Assembly (NCBI RefSeq): GCF_001949145.1
Contig: NW_019091358.1
Coordinates: 691,227-755,226 of the forward strand
Reading direction: 5' to 3'
DNA: 64,000 bases
DNA from: Acanthaster planci
Taxonomy: Eukaryota > Echinodermata > Asteroidea > Valvatida > Acanthasteridae
Shown: positions 25,701 to 33,888 of the stretch, in pieces
Position numbering within the stretch: the stretch's first letter is position 1
How the letters are laid out: the number at the start of each line of letters is the position of its first letter
Translations under genes and position numbers: made by a program
The notes under the pieces: model-generated
What the model saw: the letters and a program-made list of their open reading frames with translations, nothing else
Database searches by the model: none
Told to the model about the DNA's origin: nothing

Positions 25701-28700
25701 AGATGAACATATGGGGAGGGGAAAACTTTGGTAAGTGCCGGTACCAGACTGAGCCTCTGCTCTCTCTCTCTTGAGGGTCTAACCAGCGTGTGCATTTGGG
25801 AATTTTAGTCATCTTTCGGAAGTGATTAATAATCTGCATTTGAAATGTGCATTCCAAAGACATTTGACAGAGCGGAAGTTTATGATCCATCCAAACATTC
25901 CTGTCAATGCTACGTGCACGATAAACCAACGGGCACATTCTTTCAGCATTCCATCAGGTTGTGGTGGCTTTTTTGGTTAGTTGAAGACAGGGGTCCCTTG
26001 TGAAATCAGAAGCTTACCTTTAAAATTGAAAGCTGGTAAAAATCCTCTGCAGATCACTTGGGAAAAAAGCCTGCGTTGGCTGCTTGTCTCTCAGTTCTCT
26101 CCACTGACTAATTTATTGTTATTTGGGCAACTGGGCTGACCCAAAGTCTAAGATGAAAAAGCTGATAGAGAACTATAGTCCTGCCAGGAGATGATTAGCA
26201 TAAAACATGCATGGTTTCTTGAATAACGGGAGAAATTTCAAGCGTTCTGAATGCAAGTGCTAACCACTTGCTGAGTGGAATTACATGTAACCTCTTTTTT
26301 TTTTTAATTAGTGCTGTGGACTGGTTTAGGAAAATTTCTGAAAGTCAACTTTGAGTGTCACCTTCACTGAAACAAGAGATTTTAATGTTTTTAAACAGTT
26401 CAACAGTTTGTTGGTGATGAGTGGCTTGATTGATGTTCAAGGCTATTCATGGTTTCAAAGGCAATTATTTGTGTACAAATTCATTTACATTTATGTGAGG
26501 CAAATTTCTCATGAGGCAAATGAAAATGAAGCAATGAGGCAAAGGAATATTTTTTTCAAAAATGGAGTGTTGAAGTTGCATGCAGTTGAACTGTAAACAG
26601 GAAGATAATTATAAAGTGGGGATGGAGGATACTTTAATATTTATTGTGTGGTTGTATAATTATTCCTCAGTTATGGTCAGTAGAGGGCAGTGTGCCAGGT
26701 AACTTTGATATTGTTCAAGATATTCCAAGTATCTTTACCCCCGAAAAAAGTTTGCTTTCTAAGATTCATGGGTGGACTTAGGATAGTTTGGTTTTTCAAC
26801 ATCAAGACTGTAAGTTCTAGAGGCCAGTAACTGAAAAGCAAGCTATCTTTATTGACTTTGATTACTTTAGGAAAGTTACAGGAAACGAATTAGTGACTCG
26901 CCGAATATCACTCAAAGCGAGAAATTATATTTCTTTTCACTTTTGTGTTCTTCCAGAAATTTCTTTTCGCGTGTGGCAGTGTGGTGGTAGCCTGGAGATC
27001 ATACCCTGTAGTCGAGTGGGCCATGTATTCCGCAAGAAGCATCCGTACACTTTCCCTGAGGGGAATGCCAACACCTACATCAGGTACACTGCCCCCTCAT
27101 TGACATGTATTCGGGGCAGGAACATACACTTTAATGCTCATAATGAGATACAGAAGGTTAATTTGCCGTACCTCATACGTATTCATGATCAAGAGCCAAA
27201 TTCTCAGTCGTCTGTTCACCATCATATGTCAGTCACTATTTTGCTGTTGTACATGCTAAGATCCACGCATGGGCATCAATCGATGGGGGACGGGGGGCAT
27301 GTCCCCCACCCCCCACTTAATACTATGTCAACTGTCCCCTCCCCACTTTTTTTCCAAAATCTAAATGAAAATGTATAGCTTGCAAAAGCATTTGTTAAAA
27401 AACTGGCTAAAATAGCCAAGAATTGCGTCATATCACACCAAAGAGCATTTATACTCCAAAATTTTCCGCGGCCCTTGAGCAGGCCCTGGACTCCACGCCG
27501 GTCACATCTTCGCTCTTTGCACTCGCGTTTGTTCTGATCAGGGCTATGGCCCCCCTTCCCCACTTCTCAAAACGGAGTGACGCCCCTTGGACACTCGCAC
27601 CCTCAGAAATGTTCTCCCCAGGAGCAGTTCAGTGACACTGTAACTAGGTGAAGCATGCATATGCAAGCTATGCATGTTTGCAGTACCTGCTGCTACATCT
27701 GGCTCTGACTTGCCAGTTTATCCCAGCAAGCACGGTGGTTGAGTGGTTAAAACGTCTGCACTAGTAGGGAGGAGGTCATGGGTTTGAGTCCAACCTGAAT
27801 GAGCTTGTGAATTTTTTTGCAAGCTCCCGGACAAACACTGAGTATATTGAATATACCTTGGTGTACATGTAAGGGCAAAACCTGTCGTTACAAAAATGAA
27901 CACAAATGAATACGCAAAAGCAAGTTGCACTGGAGAAGGCTTAGCTGCCTTTCCCTTGCTACTGACATTTGATGGCAACGGAATATATCTGAGGTTTGGT
28001 AAAACAAATATAACAATTTATTTCAGGTGGATTGGAAATTGGCAAACTGGCTCTTCCAACATCCCAGGGAGATAACACTGACTGACCACCTTCAAACCAT
28101 CATAACCTTGTTACATCAGTTTATTGACCTCATATTCGATTGGACCCAAGTGCACCCTTCAGCAGTCCGTTTTGTAGTTTTGCACAGAAGACATTAATCC
28201 GTCATGCTTTTAAATATTCTTGGTACAAGTGTTGTTTAAGGGATAGACACCTGCAAGCAAAACCCACACTGCACTTGGGCGTGCATATTAGGGTTGTGCC
28301 AAATATTTGATCGATCATCGAATATTTGAATGTTATTTTCCAAATTTGAATATTCAAATGCAAAATTCCTGAAAAAGAAGGGAGAATTTTCTTTTGTTTT
28401 AAATGAGAAAATTTGTTTTAAGCAGATTCAAATGAAAAGCAACAGAAATCTTACAATTCAAAAAGTAAATTATTCATTAAAAATTCAGAAGGAATAGAAA
28501 TTTTCAACAGGGCAAGAAGTAATGTTCGTCTCTTAAATCTTGCTAAATCGTGACTGAAGATATTATGTTGATTATAATTTACAATTGTGTGTGTTAATGC
28601 AACTGATTTTGTATATGGTTTAATCATCAACAATCTGCTGATTTAGAAGATCGATTCAGATATTCGATCGAATTGAAGGTCGAATATTCAAATAGTGAAT

Positions 28701-31700
28701 TATTCGAATTAACTCAGCCCTAGTGCATATTGTGCTAGTTGAACCTTGGTATATCAGGAAGCGTAGTTATTGGTATACAGTGAGCAGTTGGTGCCTAAAA
28801 ACCCAAACATTGAAACAGGTAGGCATGGCACAAATTTTACCCTGGTTGTTTTCCTTTTTTCTTTTGCACTGGCATGCAGAGTTCAGGTAGGTTCCTTTTT
28901 TATGTTTTATTTATTTTTATTTTTTTAGCGGGAGCAAGGACAATACTGTTACCCTGATGACGCAGACAGGTTGAGTAGGAAATAAATCTCTCTCAAGCGT
29001 TTGTCAAGCACTTTAATAAACTCACCAACAATACCATCCACCTGCCAGGCGACCGGTCAATCTGCACATTCCTGTCTTGCTTACAGTCTGGTGAGAAAGA
29101 CTCAGACAAAACCCTGTTCATCTCTGAACTCCGCTGAGGAGCTCAGCCTCATCGTAGCCTGTCATGGCTCCAGTGAGACAGGGTTCAAGTCTGGTATCCT
29201 GACCCACATTAATCACTGTTCTGTCTAGCTTATCCATCAATCTGTCTCCACCACAGCAGGTGTATTTGGCTTTGGCAATTATACTTAAATTAAAGCATAT
29301 CAGGCAACACTTCAGTATAGTCCTTCACTGAGCTATACTTTTACTTTTGAGCTGTCCTACAAGCTGGAAAACCAGTGTTTTTTGACAGTGCTTTCCCAAA
29401 GTATTGAATGGGAGTAATTGTATGTGTTCATCAGAGAGATGGCAATGTGGATCATTTTAAGAGTGATTTGACTTTAAAAGACTTAAAGAAAAGAGCATAC
29501 CAAAGAGCCTCCTTAATTCACAGGTGTTGCAGTAACGCGCGGAGTGACACATTTGCACAGTGTTTTGAACAGCATTGCCCATTGGAGCAAATCATTTACG
29601 CTGGCTTTGATTTCTGTCTGCAGAAATACGAGACGAACAGCGGAAGTGTGGATGGATGACTACAAACAGTACTTCTACAATGCTAGGCCTTCAGCTAGGG
29701 GAAAACCATTTGGGAAGTAAGACACTCATTTATGTTGACACAACATCAACCATCCAGGAAAGTTTTGAATGCTCAATTTTTGTTGCAAACTTGTTCTTGC
29801 CTCATTTTCTCATTATTCTGTAGGGTCTGGGCAAAGTTACCAGACTAACCAAATTAATGGAGAAGTTTACAAAACATGACTTTGAGCAACAGGTATGACC
29901 AGTAGGCTTACAAACCTACCTTCAGTGTCTTCTATTTTAATTGGCTGCCATTCAAAAGAAGTTGGTATTTGATTTCGGTAATTTTTTTCATTCTAAATGT
30001 TCAGTGCCACAGTATCGGTGTGGCAGTCTCAGCGGTCTCCCGGTCTCAGTGGTCCCCCTGGCCTGATGTAGCCGGACATTTCAGCACTACACAAACACGG
30101 TCTCGTTGGTCTTCCGTGCTGAGATGTCTGCATGACTAACTCGCACGGTACTATAAGCGGTGCTATTATCTTTGGTGTAGGCCTATATACAGTACACGTC
30201 ACGTACAACGTGAAGCATGCATGGATTGCACTGCTCAGCACGCCACTTAAACAGGCGACTTTCCCGTTGTTGTGCGCAGAGATGGCATGACGTATTTTTA
30301 CCATATTTGGTAAGGGGGACCGCTGAGACCGGGAGACAGCTAAGACCACCACACCAGTTCTTTATCATGTTGGGTTGATTTAAATTCTGCACCTGACATG
30401 GTGTATTTTTTATATCTACAGTGTAGACAGCAGGAGAGAATTACGGAAGCAGTTGAACTGTAAGCCCTTCCAGTGGTACTTAGAGAATATTTATCCAGAA
30501 CTCAGGTAGGTCAAGACTTTTAACTCTGTAATCTCTACCTGTAAGCTTTGGCTTTATTCTATTTTTTGTCTTTGTCTGGGCAATCAGATTTGTTACAGAT
30601 GTGTGCTGGGATAACTTGATTCCTGTCTGTACCATAAATGGTCAAAAGTAGCTTACAACTTTCTGTAAAGAGTGTATGTTAGTTTTTTATGTGACGGGGT
30701 CTCTGCAATACTATTGCCTTGCACCTCTGAATGTGTCTAACACAGACTTCAAACTCTTGCGCTGTAGAATTCCCAAACCGGGAAATGTGCAATATGGCAA
30801 GCTACAGCAGGGGGACCTCTGTCTGGACTCCACCCCGAGAGCAACCGGAACCACCTGGGCCCCTTCCATCATTCCGTGTGAGATCCAAGATCAGGATCAG
30901 GTCAGTCTCGTAGAGTGTATTTGTAGATTGAAGCCTTGCTTGAGGTAGGCCCTCAAGACTCTGAAGGGTGTATGTGGTCTAGTGGTTAGGGTGTGTAACT
31001 TCTGCTCAAAAATCTAGCTATTGACCGTGAGTTGTGTCCTTGGGCAAGCTTCTTTACCCTATCTGGCTCCCTCCACCCAGGAGTATAAATGTGACTGGTC
31101 CTACCTCACGAAAATCAAGGCCATTCCCCCATCCCCCAACCAGATTTTTTTTAGTTTACAGAGCTAGCTCTGCGTTTGGATGTACGCAGTTTGTCAAAAA
31201 CTGACATGCAGGGTGAAAAATGTGGAGGATTCATGTCGGACAACATTGTGCTGATTCTTGATTCTTTTCATTAGATTGCCGGGTCATAAATCAGGACTTG
31301 CATTAGCCCTGTAATAGACTGGCATCGCACCCACAGGGAGTTAAGATCATCTCAGTCGTTTCATACCAAAGAAACTGCAGATAATCACTGGCCCTATAAT
31401 TCATATTGGCTCAGGACAGACCTTACTCTTTTTTGTTGTAATACTCTCAGTATGGGGCAGGGTGGGGCCAACTTGATGGAGGACGACTTTAATCACTCAA
31501 GGGGGAGAGCCAGCTCCTGAATGGCTATTTTAAGAACTGCACTGAGGGTTGGCCTGCATCCAAATCTGTTGTCTAGAGCTAGGTCTAGGTCTTCACTCCA
31601 TTGTAAATGCGTGGAGAGGCTTAGACAATAGACCTAGCCGTAGCCCTGGAAGCCTGTTCCGGACACGGCCTTAGCTTGGTTGCTTGACTCGAGACATTAC

Positions 31701-33888
31701 CAGGAAATCAGTTGGGAGCGTGCCGAGGTAGTGTATGGTGTAACAGCCTGACAGCAACTGATCAGCGATGGGCTTTTCAGTGGCAAAAATGGTTTCAAGC
31801 TGAGTTGAGGGGCAAAGCAAGTTGGGTGGAATGGATTGGAAATGAGACATGATCAGTGGTCACTGTTGTACAGAACCGATGGCAAAGTGTTAACATGAAG
31901 GCTGAGTCGGTTTAAATATCTGAATATTCAACCTTCCATTTGACACAATGTTCAGATATTCTGCAAAATATCTACAAAAGCAGGAACAAAATGTACTTGC
32001 TTGAATTACAAAATGTAAAAGGAGAAAAATTGAAAGAAAAAGTAAGTTTTGGCCTCATTGCTTGGCATTATGTGTTCAGCTCCTGTAAAAGCTTGCTTTC
32101 AGAATGCCATTTTGTAAATCAAATAATCTTTATTTATCTCAGCGATTTTAATCTTCAAATATTCAATGGATTTCAAGTACGTGTATAGATATGCAGATAT
32201 TCAAGAATCAGTTGAATATCTGAATATTCAAACAATCAGCGCTGCCCTTAATTCTCTTTAGTGGTTGCTATTGCTGGCTAGAATGTATCGCAATTCACCA
32301 CTGACAAAGAGTTAGGTTACCCTTCGGTGTGGACTAAGTATTCCCTTGGATTGGCCGTAGTGTTCACATGAAAATGTAGGCATGTAAGTCTTCTTCAAGC
32401 ACAAGAGTCGTCATCAGTTTATACAAGTACAGAGATGATGGAGGCAGTCAATTGCCAACAAGCCAGGCACCAAGTACCAACGCGAATATGGCCTTTACAA
32501 AAACTACTGGGATGTGCTTTGCACCTGGTGCCTACAGGTACATGTGGACGATGTCTCACCCGCGCACAGGAGACCATTGCTTGGTGAAAAAAAGCACCTT
32601 CCCTTGTCCATGCATAGAGCCTCTGCAGAAAGGTTGTGAACACATTGTATAGATTACTGTGACGTTCTGGGTTGGCGTAACGCTCTCATTTAATTACAGG
32701 CATGGTCTTTAACCAAAGAGGACACCGTCCAACAACAGTTCCAATGTTTGACTGTCAGTTCATCAGTGCCTGATACCAGAGTCTACCTTACTACTTGCCA
32801 AAGTAATGACATCAAACAGGTAGGAATACCAGGCCCTGCTTCACCCACTAAGTAATTCGTACCTCATCCCAGGTTGAAATATGTCCTGCAAGGTCAGCCT
32901 GTTTTGATACAGGATTTTTCAGTGCTTTGTTGACGTTAGTGTCCATTCTAATGACTAAATTCTCAAGTAATTTAAGAAACAGGAAAAGAGGAAATTGTTG
33001 ACTGAAACAGCAGGTGTCAAACATTTTGGGTTAATTTGTAAAACATTTATTTCCATTCTAATGATTACATTCTTAAGTAATTTTAGAAACAGGAAAAGAG
33101 GAAATTGTTGACTTATACATGTACATCGCATGTCAAACATCTTAGTTTAAGTTATAAAACTTTGGGGGCTACAGTAAACTTAGTTACAGACAACAGCCTT
33201 TAAGGATCTGATCAGAACACCTTCATGAGGCTTCATTGCATGAGATGAAGCACAGGGAATCTCTTGTTTTTTCCTGAATGTGAAAGATTTTGGAGGATTC
33301 AGGAAGGTTTCTAACATAACTGACCATGGAGGGACATTAAACATTGCTTGATTTGCCCATGTTGGTTAAAGGGTAGATCCAGAACCACGTTTTTTAGGGG
33401 GAGAGGCCAAATTGTATGAGGAGCAAAATACTTGGAAATTTCTGTTGCTTCTTTGGTCTTTTTGAGGGGTATGGCAGAATTTAAGAAGGGCTTTTACACC
33501 CTTTCCGAGGACAGGAAGGGAAATTATCCTGAAAATTGCCTTTTTTTCAATATTGAAGAAATTGTCCTTAGCTTGGGATCCACCCCCCCTATTTAACCAG
33601 TGTACTGGTGTTGATGCACTCCACGATTCACCAATCCACTCCACTTATGTTGCTAATATTGGCTTACTTTGCATCAACCTGCTAGCTTCTTCAAATGGCA
33701 AAAACCGACTCACCATTCCCATGTTCCTTGGACAGAAATGGACAAGGGAGGGCAGCAGACTGATACACCAGCTGAGCCACCTGTGTCTTGACCACCTGCC
33801 CCAGAGGGGGCTAGTGGTCCGGCCCTGCGACCCAGACTCCGACACCCAGATATGGACATTCAAACCTCCCCGTCCAGGCAAGCACTGA
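1636..33888 (+). CDS. GALNT2: GALNT2-like polypeptide N-acetylgalactosaminyltransferase, 3' part of gene (13 exon positions, one with two alternatives)
   Basis: The span covers exons and introns; the exons are listed separately. The enzyme transfers GalNAc from UDP-GalNAc to Ser/Thr of proteins in the Golgi lumen, starting mucin-type O-glycosylation (CAZy GT27). The spliced reading frame gives 447 residues. It has the GT-A metal motif DSH (residues 100-102), a WGGEN motif (207-211), the metal-binding His in GHVFR (H234) and a C-terminal ricin-type lectin domain (about 314-447) with three Q-x-W motifs. DSH and H234 are 132 residues apart; human GALNT2 has 133 between its equivalents as I recall it. 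Exon junctions keep frame throughout. The cytoplasmic tail, transmembrane anchor and stem are missing because the gene starts upstream of the window. Alignment to GALNT2 is closer than to GALNT1-type sequences, notably in the ILVDD and NDRREG segments. The family call is secure and the subfamily call is strong. Confidence 0.95.
5875..6081 (+). pseudogene. C-terminal remnant of a non-LTR retrotransposon reverse transcriptase
   Basis: The frame reads [20 protein letters not shown] and ends [17 protein letters not shown] with TAA. The pattern Y-x-W/R-T-I-x-E-W-N-x-L-P then a short hydrophobic-SF helix is the usual C-terminal end of CR1/Jockey-like ORF2 proteins. Only about 45 residues are recognisable. 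No catalytic YADD region lies upstream, so it is a truncated fossil inside the GALNT2 intron. Confidence 0.6.
6649..6810. repeat. GTCTGAAAC-bounded repeat, copy 1
   Basis: Begins GTCTGAAACCAAGTCGCTTC and ends CTGTTTGAAAC. It shares GTCTGAAACCAAGT, the CACTCCT-ATTGTTT core and the closing CCTGTYTGAAAC with 24517-24688. Two diverged copies in one gene indicate an interspersed repeat of unknown class. Confidence 0.5.
7848..7915 (+). CDS. GALNT2: GALNT2 exon B: ILVDD segment
   Basis: A 68-bp exon encoding [20 protein letters not shown] then DN. EIILVDD is a hallmark of the GT27 catalytic domain (UDP-sugar binding). Acceptor TGAACAG, donor C followed by GTAAGT. The trailing C joins CT of exon C to form Pro57. 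Confidence 0.94.
7916..11808. other. GALNT2 intron B-C (3893 bp)
   Basis: No exon or clear mobile element was recognised. It holds AT-rich DNA, a C run at about 10518 and scattered TACATGTA words. Confidence 0.75.
11809..11874 (+). CDS. GALNT2: GALNT2 exon [10 protein letters not shown] segment
   Basis: A 66-bp exon encoding [20 protein letters not shown] followed by E. The RNDRREG stretch is typical of GALNT2 orthologues, whereas other GALNTs have other residues after the Arg. Acceptor CTCTCTTACAG, donor GAAG followed by GTGAGT. The last G joins GT of exon D as Gly79. Confidence 0.94.
12471..12968. mobile_element. hAT-like non-autonomous element, copy 1 (decayed)
   Basis: About 498 bp, homologous over its length to 28289-28722. 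It starts AAAGGCTGTGCCAAATA and ends GAATTGACTCAGCCCTA, an imperfect inverted pair of the hAT style. Flanks ACAGTAGC and ACTGTACC match at 6 of 8 bases, consistent with an old 8-bp target duplication. The interior is rich in ATATTCAAATATT-type words and has no transposase. Confidence 0.6.
13475..13525. repeat. (TTTG)n microsatellite
   Basis: Runs of TTTG interrupted once by TTGGGT. Two blocks of about five units each. Confidence 0.85.
14115..14236 (+). CDS. GALNT2: GALNT2 exon D: DSH metal-binding motif
   Basis: A 122-bp exon, residues 80-119. It carries RVRGADAA, then FLDSHCE, whose Asp-Ser-His at 100-102 is the DXH motif that binds the divalent metal and UDP. It ends LLHRVHQ in phase 0, directly before the alternative exons. 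Acceptor GATTTTCAG, donor CACCAG followed by GTCAGT. Confidence 0.95.
14237..17312. other. GALNT2 intron D-E1 (3076 bp)
   Basis: Contains a GC-rich patch at about 15080-15360 with G and C runs but no supported exon. A search for a third copy of the E-type exon (ending in D-L-R-G-G) found none by eye. Confidence 0.7.
17313..17400 (+). CDS. GALNT2: GALNT2 alternative exon E1 (divergent version)
   Basis: An 88-bp exon starting in phase 0 and leaving one base. It encodes a 30-residue strip (residues 120-149), beginning [14 protein letters not shown] and ending TDLRGG. It is the alternative of exon E2 at 18699-18786: same length, phases and position in the protein. The fixed points S-P, I-D, F-x-Y and D-L-R-G-G are kept. 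E1 differs from E2 and from human GALNT2 at several otherwise conserved positions, and it contains an Asn-Tyr-Thr sequon. Acceptor CTCTTTGCAG has a good pyrimidine tract; donor GGGGAG followed by GTACAT. The open frame, both splice sites and conservation argue for a functional exon, not a decayed copy. Confidence 0.88.
17401..18698. other. GALNT2 intron between alternative exons E1 and E2 (1298 bp)
   Basis: The last 300 bp before E2 contain seven copies of AACTCA (starts 18395, 18437, 18519, 18537, 18560, 18677, 18692). Chance would give about 0.07 copies on one strand. A T-rich tract lies at 17960-17985. No third alternative exon was seen. Confidence 0.75.
18395..18697 (+). promoter_or_regulatory. 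AACTCA motif cluster before alternative exon E2
   Basis: Seven exact AACTCA hexamers, two of them within the last 25 bases of the intron, and an eighth starts four bases into the next intron (18791). The region replaces the usual pyrimidine tract at the E2 acceptor. It may be a splicing control element or a degenerate tandem repeat; the function is inferred from position only. Confidence 0.35.
18699..18786 (+). CDS. GALNT2: GALNT2 alternative exon E2 (canonical version)
   Basis: An 88-bp exon occupying the same protein position as E1. It encodes [18 protein letters not shown] then [12 protein letters not shown], very close to the human GALNT2 segment. Donor CGAGGAG followed by GTAAAA. The acceptor ACAACTCAG has no long pyrimidine tract; the bases before it are ACTCACAAC-type repeats. 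It lies 1298 bp after E1. I take it as the default exon because it matches the family consensus, but relative use needs transcript data. Confidence 0.93.
18895..19272. mobile_element. MITE with perfect 26-bp terminal inverted repeats
   Basis: The left arm 18895-18920 begins TTTTATAACACCTCACCCAC, and the right arm 19247-19272 is its exact reverse complement over 26 bp. The interior carries ATTGGCCGAGAGGAAGTCAC and no open frame of note. No clear target duplication. It starts 109 bp after alternative exon E2. Confidence 0.75.
19273..19435. repeat. 163-bp inverted-repeat segment abutting the MITE
   Basis: CAAATATTGACT at 19273-19284 is the exact reverse complement of AGTCAATATTTG at 19424-19435. 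Inside, GTTGAACTAG and CTAGTTTAAC are a second imperfect pair. It starts at the base after the previous element ends, so it may be part of a composite or a nested insertion. Confidence 0.5.
21879..21963 (+). CDS. GALNT2: GALNT2 exon [10 protein letters not shown] segment
   Basis: An 85-bp exon, residues 150-176, encoding [20 protein letters not shown] and then KNSIEPI. The aromatic F-x-W pair in HFKW corresponds to residues of the acceptor-peptide groove in GALNT2 (family knowledge). Acceptor TTTGGTCCGCAG, donor AATCAG followed by GTGGGT. AG plus the G of exon G makes Arg177. The linker before TPM is one residue shorter than in human GALNT2. Confidence 0.94.
21964..25626. other. GALNT2 intron F-G (3663 bp)
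   Basis: Contains the second GTCTGAAAC repeat (24517-24688) and a G/C-run patch at 23355-23400. No other exon was recognised. Confidence 0.75.
24517..24688. repeat. GTCTGAAAC-bounded repeat, copy 2
   Basis: Starts GTCTGAAACCAAGTTGCTCT and ends CCTGTCTGAAAC. An inverted GTTTCAGAC lies inside at 24604-24612. Homologous to 6649-6810. Confidence 0.5.
25627..25730 (+). CDS. GALNT2: GALNT2 exon G: MIAGGLF and WGGEN motifs
   Basis: A 104-bp exon, residues 178-211. It encodes [20 protein letters not shown] and ends [17 protein letters not shown] and WGGEN are signature motifs of the second half of the GALNT catalytic domain. Acceptor TTTCTTTAACAAAAAG, donor AACTTTG followed by GTAAGT. Confidence 0.95.
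25731..26956. other. GALNT2 intron G-H (1226 bp)
   Basis: No repeats or exons recognised. A short CTCTCTCTCTC tract follows the donor at about 25759. Confidence 0.7.
26957..27083 (+). CDS. GALNT2: GALNT2 exon H: GHVFR metal-binding histidine
   Basis: A 127-bp exon, residues 213-253. It encodes [20 protein letters not shown] then [21 protein letters not shown]234 in GHVFR is the third metal ligand of the active site, and the loop around the following RKKHPYTF is the flexible catalytic loop of GALNTs. Acceptor TTCTTCCAG, donor ATCAG followed by GTACAC. Confidence 0.95.
27728..27985 (+). repeat. tRNA-derived SINE
   Basis: A box TGGTTGAGTGG at 27736-27746 and B box GGTTTGAGTCC at 27781-27791 have tRNA-like spacing, but the region does not fold as a full tRNA. 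A non-tRNA body follows. The 3' end is estimated from the loss of recognisable structure. Confidence 0.6.
28289..28722. mobile_element. hAT-type MITE with 8-bp target site duplication
   Basis: The 434-bp element starts TAGGGTTGTGCCAAATA and ends TTAACTCAGCCCTA. It is flanked on both sides by the exact 8-mer GTGCATAT (28281-28288 and 28723-28730). TAGGG ends with 8-bp duplications are typical of hAT transposons. No transposase is present. Homologous to 12471-12968. Confidence 0.85.
29624..29716 (+). CDS. GALNT2: GALNT2 exon I: end of catalytic domain
   Basis: A 93-bp exon, residues 255-284, encoding [20 protein letters not shown] and [19 protein letters not shown] is the usual end of the GALNT catalytic core. 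Acceptor GTCTGCAG, donor GGGAA followed by GTAAGA. AA plus T of the next exon gives Asn285. Confidence 0.94.
29717..30421. other. GALNT2 intron I-J (705 bp)
   Basis: About half of it is the inverted-repeat element at 30017-30355. Confidence 0.8.
30017..30355. mobile_element. MITE with about 44-bp terminal inverted repeats
   Basis: The left arm starts GGTGTGGCAGTCTCAGCGGT. The reverse complement of the right end starts GGTGTGGTGGTCTTAGCTGT, and both go on to CTCCCGGTCTCAG then GGTCCCCCT. No target duplication could be fixed. It has no coding potential. Confidence 0.75.
30422..30505 (+). CDS. GALNT2: GALNT2 exon J: linker to lectin domain
   Basis: An 84-bp exon, residues 286-312, encoding [20 protein letters not shown] and ENIYPEL. 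C-K-x-F-x-W-Y-L-x-N-I-Y-P-E-L is the conserved hinge between the catalytic and lectin domains of GALNTs. Acceptor TATATCTACAG, donor CTCAG followed by GTAGGT. Confidence 0.95.
30768..30900 (+). CDS. GALNT2: GALNT2 exon K: lectin repeat alpha, first part
   Basis: A 133-bp exon, residues 314-357. It encodes [20 protein letters not shown] and more. The CLD triplet holds the Asp that binds GalNAc in the alpha repeat of the ricin-type lectin domain. The acceptor was placed at GCTGTAG (30761-30767) because it restores ELRIP. The nearby CACAG at 30741-30745 would bring a stop within a few codons. Donor GATCAG followed by GTCAGT. Only 262 bp of intron separate it from exon J. Confidence 0.9.
30970..31431 (+). 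repeat. tRNA-derived SINE, long type
   Basis: A box TGGTCTAGTGG at 30975-30985 resembles tRNA-Glu. It is followed by CCTTGGGCAAGCTTCTTTAC and CACCCAGGAGTATAAATG, then by TAATAGACTGGCATC and a tail. These phrases in this order are typical of a SINE group widespread in marine invertebrates (recalled, not searched). Confidence 0.6.
31898..32250. mobile_element. hAT-like element, diverged relative
   Basis: Starts AAGGCTGAGTCGG and ends AGCGCTGCCCTTA. Next to the ends lie ATCTGAATATTCAA and its inverse. The architecture is like 28289-28722, but the sequence is different and no target duplication is visible. Confidence 0.4.
32700..32819 (+). CDS. GALNT2: GALNT2 exon L: lectin repeats alpha to beta
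   Basis: A 120-bp exon in phase 0, residues 358-397. The last Gln of exon K plus AW forms the first Q-x-W motif. The beta-repeat triplet reads CLT without Asp, as I recall for human GALNT2, so only the alpha and gamma repeats keep CLD. It ends [10 protein letters not shown]. Acceptor TTTAATTACAG, donor AAACAG followed by GTAGGA. Confidence 0.92.
32820..33735. other. GALNT2 intron L-M (916 bp)
   Basis: Contains the tandem duplication at 32943-33162. The rest is unremarkable. Confidence 0.75.
32943..33162. repeat. 110-bp tandem duplication
   Basis: CCATTCTAATGA starts both units (32943 and 33053), and GAAACAGGAAAAGAGGAAAT is identical in both. The later part of unit 2 is more diverged and contains TACATGTACAT. 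Confidence 0.75.
33736..33888 (+). CDS. GALNT2: GALNT2 terminal exon M: lectin repeat gamma and stop
   Basis: This exon gives residues 398-447 and TGA at 33886-33888. The junction forms Q-K-W, then CLDH (gamma CLD) and Q-I-W follow, so all three Q-x-W motifs are present. The C-terminus ends [11 protein letters not shown], slightly different from vertebrate ends. Acceptor CCTTGGACAG. The exon is clearly richer in G and C than the other GALNT2 exons. The 3' untranslated region follows. Confidence 0.93.
   Translation, partial: KWTREGSRLIHQLSHLCLDHLPQRGLVVRPCDPDSDTQIWTFKPPRPGKH

Larger units (their letters stand above)
27084..29623. other. GALNT2 intron H-I (2540 bp)
   Basis: Contains a G/C-run patch (27283-27325), a tRNA-derived SINE (about 27728-27985) and an intact-ended hAT MITE (28289-28722). 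Confidence 0.8.
30901..32699. other. GALNT2 intron K-L (1799 bp)
   Basis: Contains a SINE (30970-31431) and a diverged hAT-like element (31898-32250). Confidence 0.8.

Noticed and set aside
27728-27800. tRNA gene (A and B boxes)
   Set aside because: No matching acceptor or anticodon stems, and it continues into a SINE body, so called a SINE.
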